From contig SVOC01000009.1 of assembly GCA_015066625.1 (NCBI GenBank), positions 46,791 through 110,790 of the forward strand: DNA of 64,000 bases, in the 5' to 3' direction. The stretch is from Oscillospiraceae bacterium. GTDB lineage: Bacteria > Bacillota > Clostridia > Oscillospirales > Acutalibacteraceae. Position 1 is the stretch's first letter; each line of letters starts with the position of its first letter. The position numbers were made by a program, and so were the translations under genes. Positions 24,882-33,437 of the stretch are shown piece by piece. The notes under the pieces were generated by a model. The model ran no database searches. It saw nothing but the letters and a program-made list of their open reading frames with translations, and was not told the origin of the DNA.

Positions 24882-25539
24882 CGGATTTTACAGCTTCAAG
24901 AACTGCTTGAGAAATAACTTCAACGGGCAAGGGTTCACCGTTTTCGCTGCAGTTTATTCTGTACCATCCCAGTTTGCTGCAAGCATAATCAGCTGCTTCT
25001 CGGCAGTTGTTAAGGTATTCAACATCCTTTTCGTGAATATCTTTCTTACTTTCGTCCCCATTATACCTGCCTGTCATAAGTTTCTGTGAAACTTCGATAG
25101 GCATATCGAGATAAATAACCGCATCAGGCTTGGGAATGCCCATTTTGTTATATTCGAAATCTTCGAGCCATTCAAGGTATGAATCCCACTCTGAACGTGG
25201 TGTTTTGGTAAGCTGATGGTATGCGTTGGAGGTTGTGTATCTGTCTGCAAGGAATGTTTCGCCGTTAAGATATTTCTCTTTCCAGAAACAGTTATAGCTT
25301 ACATATCTGTCAACAGCAAAAAATGATGAAGCGGCATATGCGTTTACATCGCCGGGTTTGTTTCCGAATCTGCCTGCAAGATACATTTTGACAAGTTCGC
25401 AGGCGGGGTCGTCGTAGTTGGGGAGCTTTATGAAATTGACCTTTATGCCAAAACCTGCAAGTTTTTCTTTGAGAAGATTTTCCTGAGTTGACTTTCCGCT
25501 TCCGTCAAGTCCTTCAATTACAATAAGCTTTCCGTCCAT
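24868..25539 (-). CDS. tmk: Thymidylate kinase family protein
   Basis: The enzyme phosphorylates dTMP to dTDP. The 223-residue protein has Walker A EGLDGSGKST (residues 9-18), the LADRYTTSNAYHQL motif that binds the nucleotide, and a LID region with MTGRYNGDES. It is a little longer than the common 205-215 residue Tmk, and belongs to the clostridial form. The ATG at 25539 follows GGAGGA by 5 bases; the upstream open frame to 25644 has no coding support. It heads a seven-gene operon ending at about 19.9 kb. Confidence 0.88.
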   Translation of the reverse strand: MDGKLIVIEGLDGSGKSTQENLLKEKLAGFGIKVNFIKLPNYDDPACELVKMYLAGRFGNKPGDVNAYAASSFFAVDRYVSYNCFWKEKYLNGETFLADRYTTSNAYHQLTKTPRSEWDSYLEWLEDFEYNKMGIPKPDAVIYLDMPIEVSQKLMTGRYNGDESKKDIHEKDVEYLNNCREAADYACSKLGWYRINCSENGEPLPVEVISQAVLEAVKSALNI

Positions 25540-25570
25540 ACTTCCTCCATAATACACCATAATTATTAAC

Positions 25571-25603
25571 ATTATATCAACAAACGATGTACTTTTCAAG
25601 TAC
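25571..25603 (-). promoter_or_regulatory. Promoter of the tmk operon, with small palindrome on the -35
   Basis: On the minus strand, -35 TTGAAA (25594-25599) and -10 TATAAT (25571-25576) are 17 bases apart. A palindrome GTACTT-N3-AAGTAC (25589-25603) covers the -35 and might be an operator. Confidence 0.65.
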
Positions 25604-25620
25604 AGACAGATAAAATTATA

Positions 25621-25652
25621 AAAACGGAGTAGTGAAAAAATCAATACTCCGT
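25621..25652 (-). terminator. Terminator after dpaA-dpaB
   Basis: ACGGAGTA (25624-25631) and TACTCCGT (25645-25652) pair perfectly; on the minus strand the stem is followed by TTTTATAATTTT. It separates dpaB from the tmk promoter. Confidence 0.75.
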
Positions 25653-25660
25653 AAAAAATT

Positions 25661-26233
25661 TCAGAAGATAACAGGCTGTAACTGTATGCCGTCTATTGCA
25701 CTTTTAATTGCATCATCTGTTCGTGTGAAATCGGCAACCACAGACCTTGGTTTATTTTTGCTGTCATCCTGCCGCATAGGAACAAAATATACATTTTTTG
25801 TGTTGAGCAGTTTACCTATATTTGCGGCTGAAGAAGATAATGCGTCGTTTGTTGATACGGCAATAAGAAGCGGCCTGTTATTTCTTAAGTGAGCCTTTGC
25901 TGCCAGTGTTACGGGAGTATCCGTGATGCCGTTTGCAAGCTTTGCAAGCGTATTGCCTGTGCAGGGCTCAATAACAAGTATATCAAGCATTTTCTTCGGT
26001 CCGATGGGCTCGGCATCAGTAATAGTCGAAATTATTTTTTTTCCTGTTATTTCTTCTATTTCCGCAATATGCTCATGGGCTTTTCCGAAGCGCGTGTCTG
26101 TTGAATAGGCATTATACGACATAACCGGAACAACAGTGTTTCCGTTATCGCAAAGAAACCTTATCTGTTCTTTTGCTTTATCAAATGTGCAGAATGAACC
26201 GCAGATTGCAAAGCCGATACAAAGTTTACTCAT
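25661..26233 (-). CDS. dpaB: Dipicolinate synthase subunit B
   Basis: DpaB (SpoVFB) is a flavoprotein-like subunit that with DpaA converts a dihydrodipicolinate-pathway intermediate to dipicolinic acid, the spore core solute. The 190-residue product has the N-terminal GFAICGSFCTF, the central IEPCTGNTLAKLANGITDTPV and LLIAVSTNDALS that match the family. Its start overlaps the dpaA stop by 8 bp. It acts in the mother cell. Confidence 0.95.
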   Translation of the reverse strand: MSKLCIGFAICGSFCTFDKAKEQIRFLCDNGNTVVPVMSYNAYSTDTRFGKAHEHIAEIEEITGKKIISTITDAEPIGPKKMLDILVIEPCTGNTLAKLANGITDTPVTLAAKAHLRNNRPLLIAVSTNDALSSSAANIGKLLNTKNVYFVPMRQDDSKNKPRSVVADFTRTDDAIKSAIDGIQLQPVIF

Positions 26234-27089
26234 ACTCCCCCTCCTTTATAATATTCAGTATACCGTCGGCAATAATTTTCCCTGCAGTCTTGGGTGCTAC
26301 CTTACCGGGAAGAGATGAACACTGGATTGCATTGATACCAAGCTCATATGCACAGGCAAAATCAGTTCCGAAAGGTGAGGATGCAACATCGATTATAAGA
26401 CAGTCGCTCCTTACAGATTCGAGGATTTTCCTGTTTATTACAAGTGACGGAACGGTATTAATAATGATATCAAATTTGTTTGCGTGTTTCCAGAATTCAG
26501 AAATATAAATTCCGTTACATCCTTTTGTTTTTGCAGTTGCAATATCGCCGCTTTTACGTGCCGCAACGGTAACGTTGGCACCGAGGGCTGAAAGTGTATC
26601 CGCCGTAAGCCTTGCTACCCTTCCATATCCGAACACGGCACATTTGCTTGAATGAATGGTATATTCAATATTATCAATCATAGCCTTTATAATTCCCTGC
26701 ACGGTGGGGACCGTGTTCATAACGGTTACTTCTTCAAGCTTGAAATAATCGTAAATATAATCGGTTTTCTTCTTGATTTTTGTTTCGAATCCCTTGCCGA
26801 GCATTCCTGCAAAAACAAACTGATTTTCATTAATCATTGAAAATATTTCATCAGCTGTTTCTTTTATCGGAACAAGTGAAAATATATATTTGTTGTCTTT
26901 TGTGACAGGCAGAGGCAGAATGATGCAGTCTGACCTTTTAATGGCGTTTCTTATGTTTTCTGCACATTTATAATTTATTTCCGGTAAGCCGTAAAGTGTG
27001 ATTTCATAGCCCAGAGATGCAAGATAATCCGCAATATAAAGCTGTCTGCCGTCACCGCCGACGATAATAAAACTGTTGATTTTTTTCAT
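26226..27089 (-). CDS. dpaA: Dipicolinate synthase subunit A
   Basis: DpaA (SpoVFA) is the dehydrogenase-type subunit of dipicolinate synthase. The 287-residue protein has an N-terminal GGDGRQLYIADYLA, a central Rossmann loop VFGYGRVARLTADTL (about residues 151-165) and SLPGKVAPKTAG near the C-terminus. The ATG follows GGAGGTG. It is divergent from murC, and a SigK-like promoter lies directly upstream, as expected for spoVF genes. Confidence 0.95.
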   Translation of the reverse strand: MKKINSFIIVGGDGRQLYIADYLASLGYEITLYGLPEINYKCAENIRNAIKRSDCIILPLPVTKDNKYIFSLVPIKETADEIFSMINENQFVFAGMLGKGFETKIKKKTDYIYDYFKLEEVTVMNTVPTVQGIIKAMIDNIEYTIHSSKCAVFGYGRVARLTADTLSALGANVTVAARKSGDIATAKTKGCNGIYISEFWKHANKFDIIINTVPSLVINRKILESVRSDCLIIDVASSPFGTDFACAYELGINAIQCSSLPGKVAPKTAGKIIADGILNIIKEGEYE

Positions 27090-27115
27090 ATTTACACCTC
27101 CCTGTAATTTACTAT

Positions 27116-27144
27116 CATTTTATGGTTTTGAATGAATGTCTGTT
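27116..27144 (-). promoter_or_regulatory. Putative SigK-type promoter for dpaA-dpaB
   Basis: On the minus strand, AACA (27141-27144, matching -35 mACm) is followed after 16 bases by CATAAAATG (27116-27124, CATANNNTA at 8 of 9 positions). B. subtilis spoVF is SigK-dependent. The match is by eye only. Confidence 0.5.
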
Positions 27145-27240
27145 ACAGGACAAAATCATAATATTTCAGTAAAATTTCTCTTTATTTTTTACAAACAATG
27201 TTATATAATAAAAGCAGTATATTCAAAAGGAGAATTGAAG

Positions 27241-28629
27241 ATGTTTGAGATAGATGTTCTTTTGAAGCAGATCAGACGCATTCATTTCATCGGAATAGGC
27301 GGTTCTGGGATGTGTCCTCTTGCTGAAATTCTTCACAAAGAAGGCTATTTACTCAGCGGTTCGGATAATAACGAAACAGATACCCTTGCCCGTATCCGCT
27401 CGCTGGGCATACCCGTGACAATGGGTCAGAAGGCAGAAAATATTGAAGGTTCCGAGATGATTGTTTATACCGCCGCCTTACTCCCGGATAACCCGGAGCT
27501 TGTTGCGGCAAAAGCATCGGGGATTCCCACATTTGAAAGAAGCAAGCTTCTCGGTGCGGTAACAAGAATATATCCCAACAGCATATGCATAAGCGGTACA
27601 CACGGTAAGACAACTGCTTGCTCAATGCTTACTCAGGTGCTTATTGAAGCCGATTTTGACCCTACAGCAGTAATCGGCGGCAAACTGCCTTTGACGGGCT
27701 CAAACGGCATTGTAGGCCACAGTGAGCATATGGTTTGCGAGGCTTGCGAGTTTGTTGATACATTTCTTGATTTGTCACCGGATATTGCGGTTGTGCTTAA
27801 TGTGGATGAAGATCATCTTGACTACTTCAAAACATTTGAGAATCTGAAGAAGTCATTCACAAAGTTTGCTTCAATGGCCACCAAAATGATTATTTTTAAC
27901 GGCGATGATGTTCATTCTGCTGATTCGGTTATACCCGCCGCAAATGAATCGGGCAAACCTTTAATCACATTCGGTTTTAATGACGGAAATGATTATCAGG
28001 CAGTGAATGTTCAGCTTGAAAATGAATTTGCATCCTTTGATTTGATAAGATACGGTAAAAAACTTGGCAGAATTACTCTCGGAATTCCCGGTAAACACCA
28101 TGTTTACAACGCTCTTGCCGTTACAGCTTCCGCAATGGAATCCGGTGTAAGCTTTGAGCAGTGCGTAAAAGGCATAGCAGATTTCAGAGGCGCAGGCAGA
28201 CGTTTTGAAATTCTTGCCGAAATTAACGGGATTACAATTGCAGATGACTATGCACATCACCCCAAGGAGCTTGAAGTTACCCTCAATACCGCTATGAAAA
28301 TGAGATTCAATAAGGTATGGGCGGTGTTCCAGCCTTTCACTTATTCAAGAACTTCAATTCTTTTTGATGAATTCGTAAGAGTTCTGAAAATTCCCGATAA
28401 ATGTATAATGACCGAAATCATGGGTTCGAGAGAGGTCAACACATACGGTATTTACACCTCACAGCTTGCTGAAAAGATTCCCGGAAGTGTCTGGTTCAAC
28501 ACCTTTGAAGAAGTTGCGGAATATGCGGTAAATCACGCAGAAAAGGGTGATTTGATAATTACTCTCGGCTGCGGCGATATCTACAAGGCGGCTAAAATAA
28601 TGATTAAAATGCTTAAAGAAAGGCAGTGA
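27241..28629 (+). CDS. murC: UDP-N-acetylmuramate--L-alanine ligase
   Basis: MurC adds the first amino acid to UDP-MurNAc in peptidoglycan precursor synthesis. The 462-residue enzyme has the N-terminal GIGGSGMCPLAEIL, ATP loop SGTHGKTT (118-125), EACEFVDTFL and the C-terminal domain with DDYAHHPKE. The ATG at 27241 follows AAAGGAG; the open frame extends to 27136 but starts well before the -10 TATAAT at 27204-27209, so that longer form is not used. A GH2 gene begins 4 bases after the stop. Confidence 0.96.
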   Translation: MFEIDVLLKQIRRIHFIGIGGSGMCPLAEILHKEGYLLSGSDNNETDTLARIRSLGIPVTMGQKAENIEGSEMIVYTAALLPDNPELVAAKASGIPTFERSKLLGAVTRIYPNSICISGTHGKTTACSMLTQVLIEADFDPTAVIGGKLPLTGSNGIVGHSEHMVCEACEFVDTFLDLSPDIAVVLNVDEDHLDYFKTFENLKKSFTKFASMATKMIIFNGDDVHSADSVIPAANESGKPLITFGFNDGNDYQAVNVQLENEFASFDLIRYGKKLGRITLGIPGKHHVYNALAVTASAMESGVSFEQCVKGIADFRGAGRRFEILAEINGITIADDYAHHPKELEVTLNTAMKMRFNKVWAVFQPFTYSRTSILFDEFVRVLKIPDKCIMTEIMGSREVNTYGIYTSQLAEKIPGSVWFNTFEEVAEYAVNHAEKGDLIITLGCGDIYKAAKIMIKMLKERQ

Positions 28630-28633
28630 AAAT

Positions 28634-31600
28634 ATGAAGTATACCGTTAATAAAACAAACTACAACGATTTCTCGGTTTTTGAAATCAACAAACTCGGCG
28701 GCAGAGGTTATGCAATCCCCTACTCCTCAAAGGAAATGCTCAAAAAGACTGCATTCAAAAAAGAAAGAACATCTTCTGATATTGTTAAGGTTCTTTCCGG
28801 CAAATGGCAGTTCAGATATTATAAGAGCAGAAATGATGTACCCGATGTCATTGATACAGATAAGGAAGCTTTTGATTCGGTCAAAGTGCCTTCAACCTGG
28901 CAGAGAACAGGTTATGATGCACCGGCATACATAAACTGCCCTTATGCATTTGATGATAAACCTCCCTATGTTCCCGAAGAACAGCCCGTGGGTGTATACA
29001 GAAAAACCTTTGATGTTGAAGATACAAACAAGGTTTATATTCTTTCATTCCTCGGTGTTATTTCCTGCCTTGACCTTTATGTCAACGGTGAATTTGTGGG
29101 TTACAGTGAGGGTGCTCACAATACGGCAGAGTTTGATGTTACAAAGAATGTTGTAAAAGGTGAAAATGAAATTCTTGCCGTAGTTCACAAGTGGTCAAAC
29201 GGAACATTCCTTGAATGTCAGGATATGTTCAGGGAAAACGGTATTTTCAGAGACGTTCTTCTTTATGAAATGCCTGAAACATATCTTTTTGATGTTTATT
29301 ACAGAACAAAAGAAACTTCAAAGGGTTGGAATCTTGACATAAACCTTGCACTTGAAGGCAATACCAAAAATTATAAAGTTTGTGCAGAGATTTACAGCAA
29401 AAACAAGCTTATTGCAACAAACACTGTTGATGCGGGTAACGAAGCGGTTATCAGCTTCAAGAACCTTGATGTTATAAGCTGGAATGCCGAAACCCCCACA
29501 CTTTACACTGCATTTGTTACTCTTTACAATGGTGACAAAGAAGTAATGACAACAAGGAATTACATTGGCTTCAAGACAATTAAAATCAAGAAGGATATTT
29601 TCACCGTAAACGGTAAAAAAATTAAAGTTAAGGGTGTAAACCACCACGATACACACTATAAAAACGGTTATGTAATGAGCTATGACGATCTTGAAAAAGA
29701 CATCAAGCTTATGAAATCACTTAATGTAAACACGGTAAGAACATCGCACTACCCTCCCGATGCACAGTTCCTTGTTCTTTGTGATATGTACGGTCTTTAT
29801 GTTGTAGATGAGGCGGATATCGAAACTCACGGCTGCGGATGCGACCCTCATAACAACATTGACCTTATCAGCCATGACCTTAAGTGGTCACCCAGATATC
29901 TTGACAGGGTTAAGAGAATGTATATGCGTGACAGAAGCCGCGCAGGTATCATTATGTGGTCACTGGGTAACGAAGCAGGCGGATATGCCTGCCACGATGT
30001 ATGCTATGATTTCCTTCACGGTATCTGCCCTGAAATTCCCGTTCATTACGAAGGTGTTGTACGCAACGAAAGACATTCATATGATGTAGTTTCCGAAATG
30101 TATACAAACCACAAGGATGTTGAAAAAACAGGTAAGCACACAAGAGGCAAGAAATATACTCCCAAGCCCTTCTTCCTTTGCGAATATGCTCACGCTATGG
30201 GTGTAGGCCCCGGCGGACTTGAAGAATATATGCAGCTTTTCTATAAATATGACAACCTTATGGGCGGCTGTATATGGGAATGGGCTGACCATGCTGTTTA
30301 TCACGCAAATGGTAAACTTAAATTCACATACGGCGGCGACCACGGCGAATGGCGTCACGACGGTAACTTCTGTGTTGACGGACTTCTTTATCCTGACAGA
30401 AGACTTCATACCGGTGCAAAAGAAATGAAGAATGTTTACAGACCCGTCAGAGCTGAATATAATGAGGGCGTTATAACATTCACAAATACCAACAGATTCA
30501 GAAACTCATCATACATAACTGCCGTATGGGAACTTGTTAAAAACGGCAACATTCTTATTGCTGCTGATGAGCTTATTCTTGATATTGAACCCGAGCAGAA
30601 GCTTGAACACGGTGTTGAGCTTAACATTCCCAAAGGTGACTGTGACTGCCATCTCAATATCTACTATTATGACGGTGATGATGAAATTGCTTTTGAACAG
30701 ATTGCACTCAAAGAAGAATATGAATTCAAAGCCGAGAAATCAGCTGAAAAGCTTTCAATGTCAAGCAACGGAGAAACAAGCACCATCGTTTTCAGCGGCG
30801 GCAGTGTAACATTCTCAAATAAAACAGGTATGCTTGAAAGCTATGTTGCAGACGGAGTGGAGCTTATCAACCCCTCACCTGCTTCTTTCAAGGGTTTCCT
30901 TCCCAATATTTTCAGAGCTCCCCTTGATAACGATGACCGCCGTGACAGATGGTACAGCGCAGGTTACGATAATTACGAATGCAAATGCACCGATTTTGAA
31001 GTTGAACTTAAAAAGAATAAAGCAGAGGTTGAAATTACATATATTCTCAAGAGCAGAAAGTCAATTCTTCCTCTTGCTAAGGCTGAACTTGAATACACTG
31101 TTTACTCAAACGGTCTTATGAAGGTTGAGGCAAAGCTCGAAACCATTGCAAAGAAAAAGGCTGCGGCAGATATCCCCAGATTCGGTCTTACCTTTGAGAT
31201 GCCCGAAAACTTTACCAATGTAGAGTATTACGGTATGGGTCCCGATGAAAACCTTTCAGATATTTATGCTCATGCACTCGTAGGTGTTTATAATACAACC
31301 GTCAAGGATATGCATGAGCCTTATATCAAGCCTCAGGATGCAGGCAACAGAACCTGTGTAAGATATCTTACCGTTACCGACGAAAACGGAAACGGTCTGA
31401 AATTTGCTTATGATGATGAATACTTCAATTTCAATGTAAGAGAATTCACCCAGAAGCTTTTGCAGAATGCAAAGCATCAGGAAGACCTTCACAGTGAAAA
31501 TACCGTTGCAGTTAATATTGACGGTTTTACAAGAGGTACAGGTACCGCAAGCTGCGGACCCGATGTTCTTCCTCAGTTTGTTGTTGACGGCAGAAAAGAG

Positions 31601-31636
31601 CTTGAATTCAGCTTTTACATGATGCCTGCGAAATAA
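28634..31636 (+). CDS. lacZ: Beta-galactosidase, glycoside hydrolase family 2 (LacZ type)
   Basis: This large cytoplasmic enzyme (no signal peptide) should hydrolyse terminal beta-galactosides. The 1000-residue length and domain order fit LacZ: jelly-roll sugar-binding domain, two Ig-like domains, TIM barrel, then the C-terminal small chain domain. The acid/base Glu447 lies in MWSLGNEAGG and the nucleophile Glu517 in LCEYAHAMG; KGVNHHDTH is the N-terminal barrel motif. Codon choice is notably uniform, suggesting high expression. It starts 4 bases after murC with only an AAAGG RBS, so transcription appears tied to murC, an unusual partner. A bidirectional terminator follows. Confidence 0.95.
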   Translation: MKYTVNKTNYNDFSVFEINKLGGRGYAIPYSSKEMLKKTAFKKERTSSDIVKVLSGKWQFRYYKSRNDVPDVIDTDKEAFDSVKVPSTWQRTGYDAPAYINCPYAFDDKPPYVPEEQPVGVYRKTFDVEDTNKVYILSFLGVISCLDLYVNGEFVGYSEGAHNTAEFDVTKNVVKGENEILAVVHKWSNGTFLECQDMFRENGIFRDVLLYEMPETYLFDVYYRTKETSKGWNLDINLALEGNTKNYKVCAEIYSKNKLIATNTVDAGNEAVISFKNLDVISWNAETPTLYTAFVTLYNGDKEVMTTRNYIGFKTIKIKKDIFTVNGKKIKVKGVNHHDTHYKNGYVMSYDDLEKDIKLMKSLNVNTVRTSHYPPDAQFLVLCDMYGLYVVDEADIETHGCGCDPHNNIDLISHDLKWSPRYLDRVKRMYMRDRSRAGIIMWSLGNEAGGYACHDVCYDFLHGICPEIPVHYEGVVRNERHSYDVVSEMYTNHKDVEKTGKHTRGKKYTPKPFFLCEYAHAMGVGPGGLEEYMQLFYKYDNLMGGCIWEWADHAVYHANGKLKFTYGGDHGEWRHDGNFCVDGLLYPDRRLHTGAKEMKNVYRPVRAEYNEGVITFTNTNRFRNSSYITAVWELVKNGNILIAADELILDIEPEQKLEHGVELNIPKGDCDCHLNIYYYDGDDEIAFEQIALKEEYEFKAEKSAEKLSMSSNGETSTIVFSGGSVTFSNKTGMLESYVADGVELINPSPASFKGFLPNIFRAPLDNDDRRDRWYSAGYDNYECKCTDFEVELKKNKAEVEITYILKSRKSILPLAKAELEYTVYSNGLMKVEAKLETIAKKKAAADIPRFGLTFEMPENFTNVEYYGMGPDENLSDIYAHALVGVYNTTVKDMHEPYIKPQDAGNRTCVRYLTVTDENGNGLKFAYDDEYFNFNVREFTQKLLQNAKHQEDLHSENTVAVNIDGFTRGTGTASCGPDVLPQFVVDGRKELEFSFYMMPAK

Positions 31637-31643
31637 AAAATCA

Positions 31644-31674
31644 GACCCGAGGTCTTATGACTTCGGGTCGTTTT
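31644..31674. terminator. Bidirectional terminator between lacZ and the convergent gene
   Basis: GACCCGAGGTC (31644-31654) pairs with GACTTCGGGTC (31659-31669) with one G-U pair; the plus strand continues GTTTT. The loop contains the stop codon of the minus-strand gene. Confidence 0.8.
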
Positions 31675-32674
31675 CTTTTTCAGATGATTTTTCTTCTTTT
31701 CTTGATTTCATCGTTCCGAGAACCGATATGGCAACAAGTGTTACCGCACCTGTAATAAGAGTTATTGTTTTATATTTATCCCCTTTTTCAAGACCGAGAG
31801 ATGATTTTATTGCAAAATTGCCGGCTGAACAGTACTGAGTTGATTCGGTGATTTCTTGAACGGTTTCGAATATAGTTTCAGAAACAGAAGATTTTTGATT
31901 TTCAGCTGCAGTTTTGTTCTTTTTCTGAGTTTTCTTTTTGGTTTCGGATTTTGTCTGTGTGGTTACGGATGTGGTTTCTTGTTTAGTTGTAATATCGCTG
32001 AAAAATATATCAAACAACCACAAATCGTCACCTGAATCCGATGTTTTTCTTTTGGTTGTTTTTTCTGCTTTCTTTGTAGTCTTTTCCACATTTTGGGTTA
32101 TTGTTTTATCAGAGCTTGTCTGATTTGAACCGCCTGAATTGTAATTCTTATGTTCTTCCGTAACTTTTTCCGTGTTATGAATTGTAAAATCATAAATGTT
32201 TGACGGTACACCGTCGGAGTCGTAAAATCTTACAGAGCCGTTGATTATATCGGGTATTCCGTATTTTAATCCGAACCTCATTTCACAGGTGGTACCATAG
32301 TTAGGATCGATTGAAACCGCACCTTCAAAGGAATATTTGTCTTCATCAATTTCGTTTGTCGAAGAAGAAACACTTACGGTGTAAAAATCTGAACTTTCGA
32401 TTTTTATTGATGCACCAACATTTTTATTATCCTCTGAAAGGTCAGGTTCTTTGAACAAAACACAAAAATAAACGCTGTTGGCATTCGGCTCGATTCTCCA
32501 TTTTACAAGTCCGAAATTTACTTTGCAGTTGCTTTCTCCGTTAAGCAGAAATATTGTTTCTGCACCTGCCCATTCAATACCGCTGTCGTAACCGTCAATA
32601 TCAACAGAAAAAACGGGAATTGCAGACAAATGCAAAACCAAAACTAAAAGTAAAATAGCAAAAATCTTTTTCAT
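31655..32674 (-). CDS. Exported Thr/Lys-rich membrane-anchored protein, unknown function
   Basis: The 339-residue protein has a Sec signal peptide (LLLVLVLHLSAIPVFS), an N-terminal domain of about 150 residues with the beta-rich pattern of carbohydrate-binding or DOMON-like domains (IDGYDSGIEWAGAETI at its start), a long Thr/Ser/Lys/Glu-rich linker and a membrane segment near residue 310 followed by a charged tail. This looks like a surface protein held by its C-terminus, with the domain projected through the wall. No enzyme motif is visible. It is a single-gene unit between two terminators. Confidence 0.75.
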   Translation of the reverse strand: MKKIFAILLLVLVLHLSAIPVFSVDIDGYDSGIEWAGAETIFLLNGESNCKVNFGLVKWRIEPNANSVYFCVLFKEPDLSEDNKNVGASIKIESSDFYTVSVSSSTNEIDEDKYSFEGAVSIDPNYGTTCEMRFGLKYGIPDIINGSVRFYDSDGVPSNIYDFTIHNTEKVTEEHKNYNSGGSNQTSSDKTITQNVEKTTKKAEKTTKRKTSDSGDDLWLFDIFFSDITTKQETTSVTTQTKSETKKKTQKKNKTAAENQKSSVSETIFETVQEITESTQYCSAGNFAIKSSLGLEKGDKYKTITLITGAVTLVAISVLGTMKSRKEEKSSEKENDPKS

Positions 32675-32771
32675 AACTGTACCTTAATTAACTAATTTTC
32701 TATATAGAAAATTTTACTTAAATTTACAGAAATGTCAACAGATATATTTGTTTTGTTCCAAGATGTCACAA

Positions 32772-32803
32772 AAACCGACCCTGAATTCTTCAAGGTCGGT
32801 TTA
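32772..32803 (-). terminator. Terminator after thiN
   Basis: An AAACCGACC/GGTCGGTTT stem with inner TGAA/TTCA pairs and one mismatch is followed on the minus strand by TTTTT. It closes the unit of thiN and the two upstream exported-protein genes. Confidence 0.75.
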
Positions 32804-32820
32804 ATTTTAACAGAAACATA

Positions 32821-33426
32821 TCAATAAATGATTACAATAGTACCGTTTTCGACGGTTACGGATGCTTTGCTGCCAATGAATTCGTTACTGACACCCAGTG
32901 GAAATGAGTTGGTCAGTGTTGCGTTTTCAACAGTATATCTCAGTCCTTTTATTGTTACCCCGGTGCAATTATCTGAGTGGGCAAAAACTGAAATGTATCC
33001 CATTTCGGTTTCGTCAAATTCAATTTTTCCGTTGCATACGGCGGTGATTTTTGTGTTACCGTCAATTATAACGCATTTATTACCCTTTTCAGTGAGCGAT
33101 ACCGCAAGCTGAATGTTGCTTATTGTATGGTCAAGTCTGCCGCCGCAAGCACCGTAAATCAGAAATTCTTTGAAACCTTTTTCAAGACCGATTTCAGCCG
33201 CTGCATACATATCGGTTACATCCTTAACAGCCGGGAGCTTAATGACGGATAAGTCATCAGGAATATACCCCAGTGAGTCAAAATCGCCGATAACAATATC
33301 GGGAATTACATCATATTCTTTCAAGTGACTGTATCCCCCGTCGGCGGCAATGATGAGGTCGCCGGATTGCTTTTTATAGTCAAATTTATTGCAATCCCCT
33401 GCGCCGACTATACAGCATACATTCAT
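32821..33426 (-). CDS. thiN: Thiamine pyrophosphokinase
   Basis: The enzyme transfers pyrophosphate from ATP to thiamine. The 201-residue protein carries AADGGYSHL, VIGDFDSLG, KDVTDMYAA (the metal/ATP site) and GGRLDHTISN, all diagnostic. The start is 11 bases after the LCAT-like gene, so this cytoplasmic cofactor gene is cotranscribed with exported proteins. No TPP riboswitch was recognised upstream. Confidence 0.94.
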   Translation of the reverse strand: MNVCCIVGAGDCNKFDYKKQSGDLIIAADGGYSHLKEYDVIPDIVIGDFDSLGYIPDDLSVIKLPAVKDVTDMYAAAEIGLEKGFKEFLIYGACGGRLDHTISNIQLAVSLTEKGNKCVIIDGNTKITAVCNGKIEFDETEMGYISVFAHSDNCTGVTIKGLRYTVENATLTNSFPLGVSNEFIGSKASVTVENGTIVIIY

Positions 33427-33437
33427 ATTATCAATCC

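Noticed and set aside
27136..27240. Longer murC N-terminus
   Set aside because: The extension spans the -10 region and has no coding character; ATG 27241 has an RBS.
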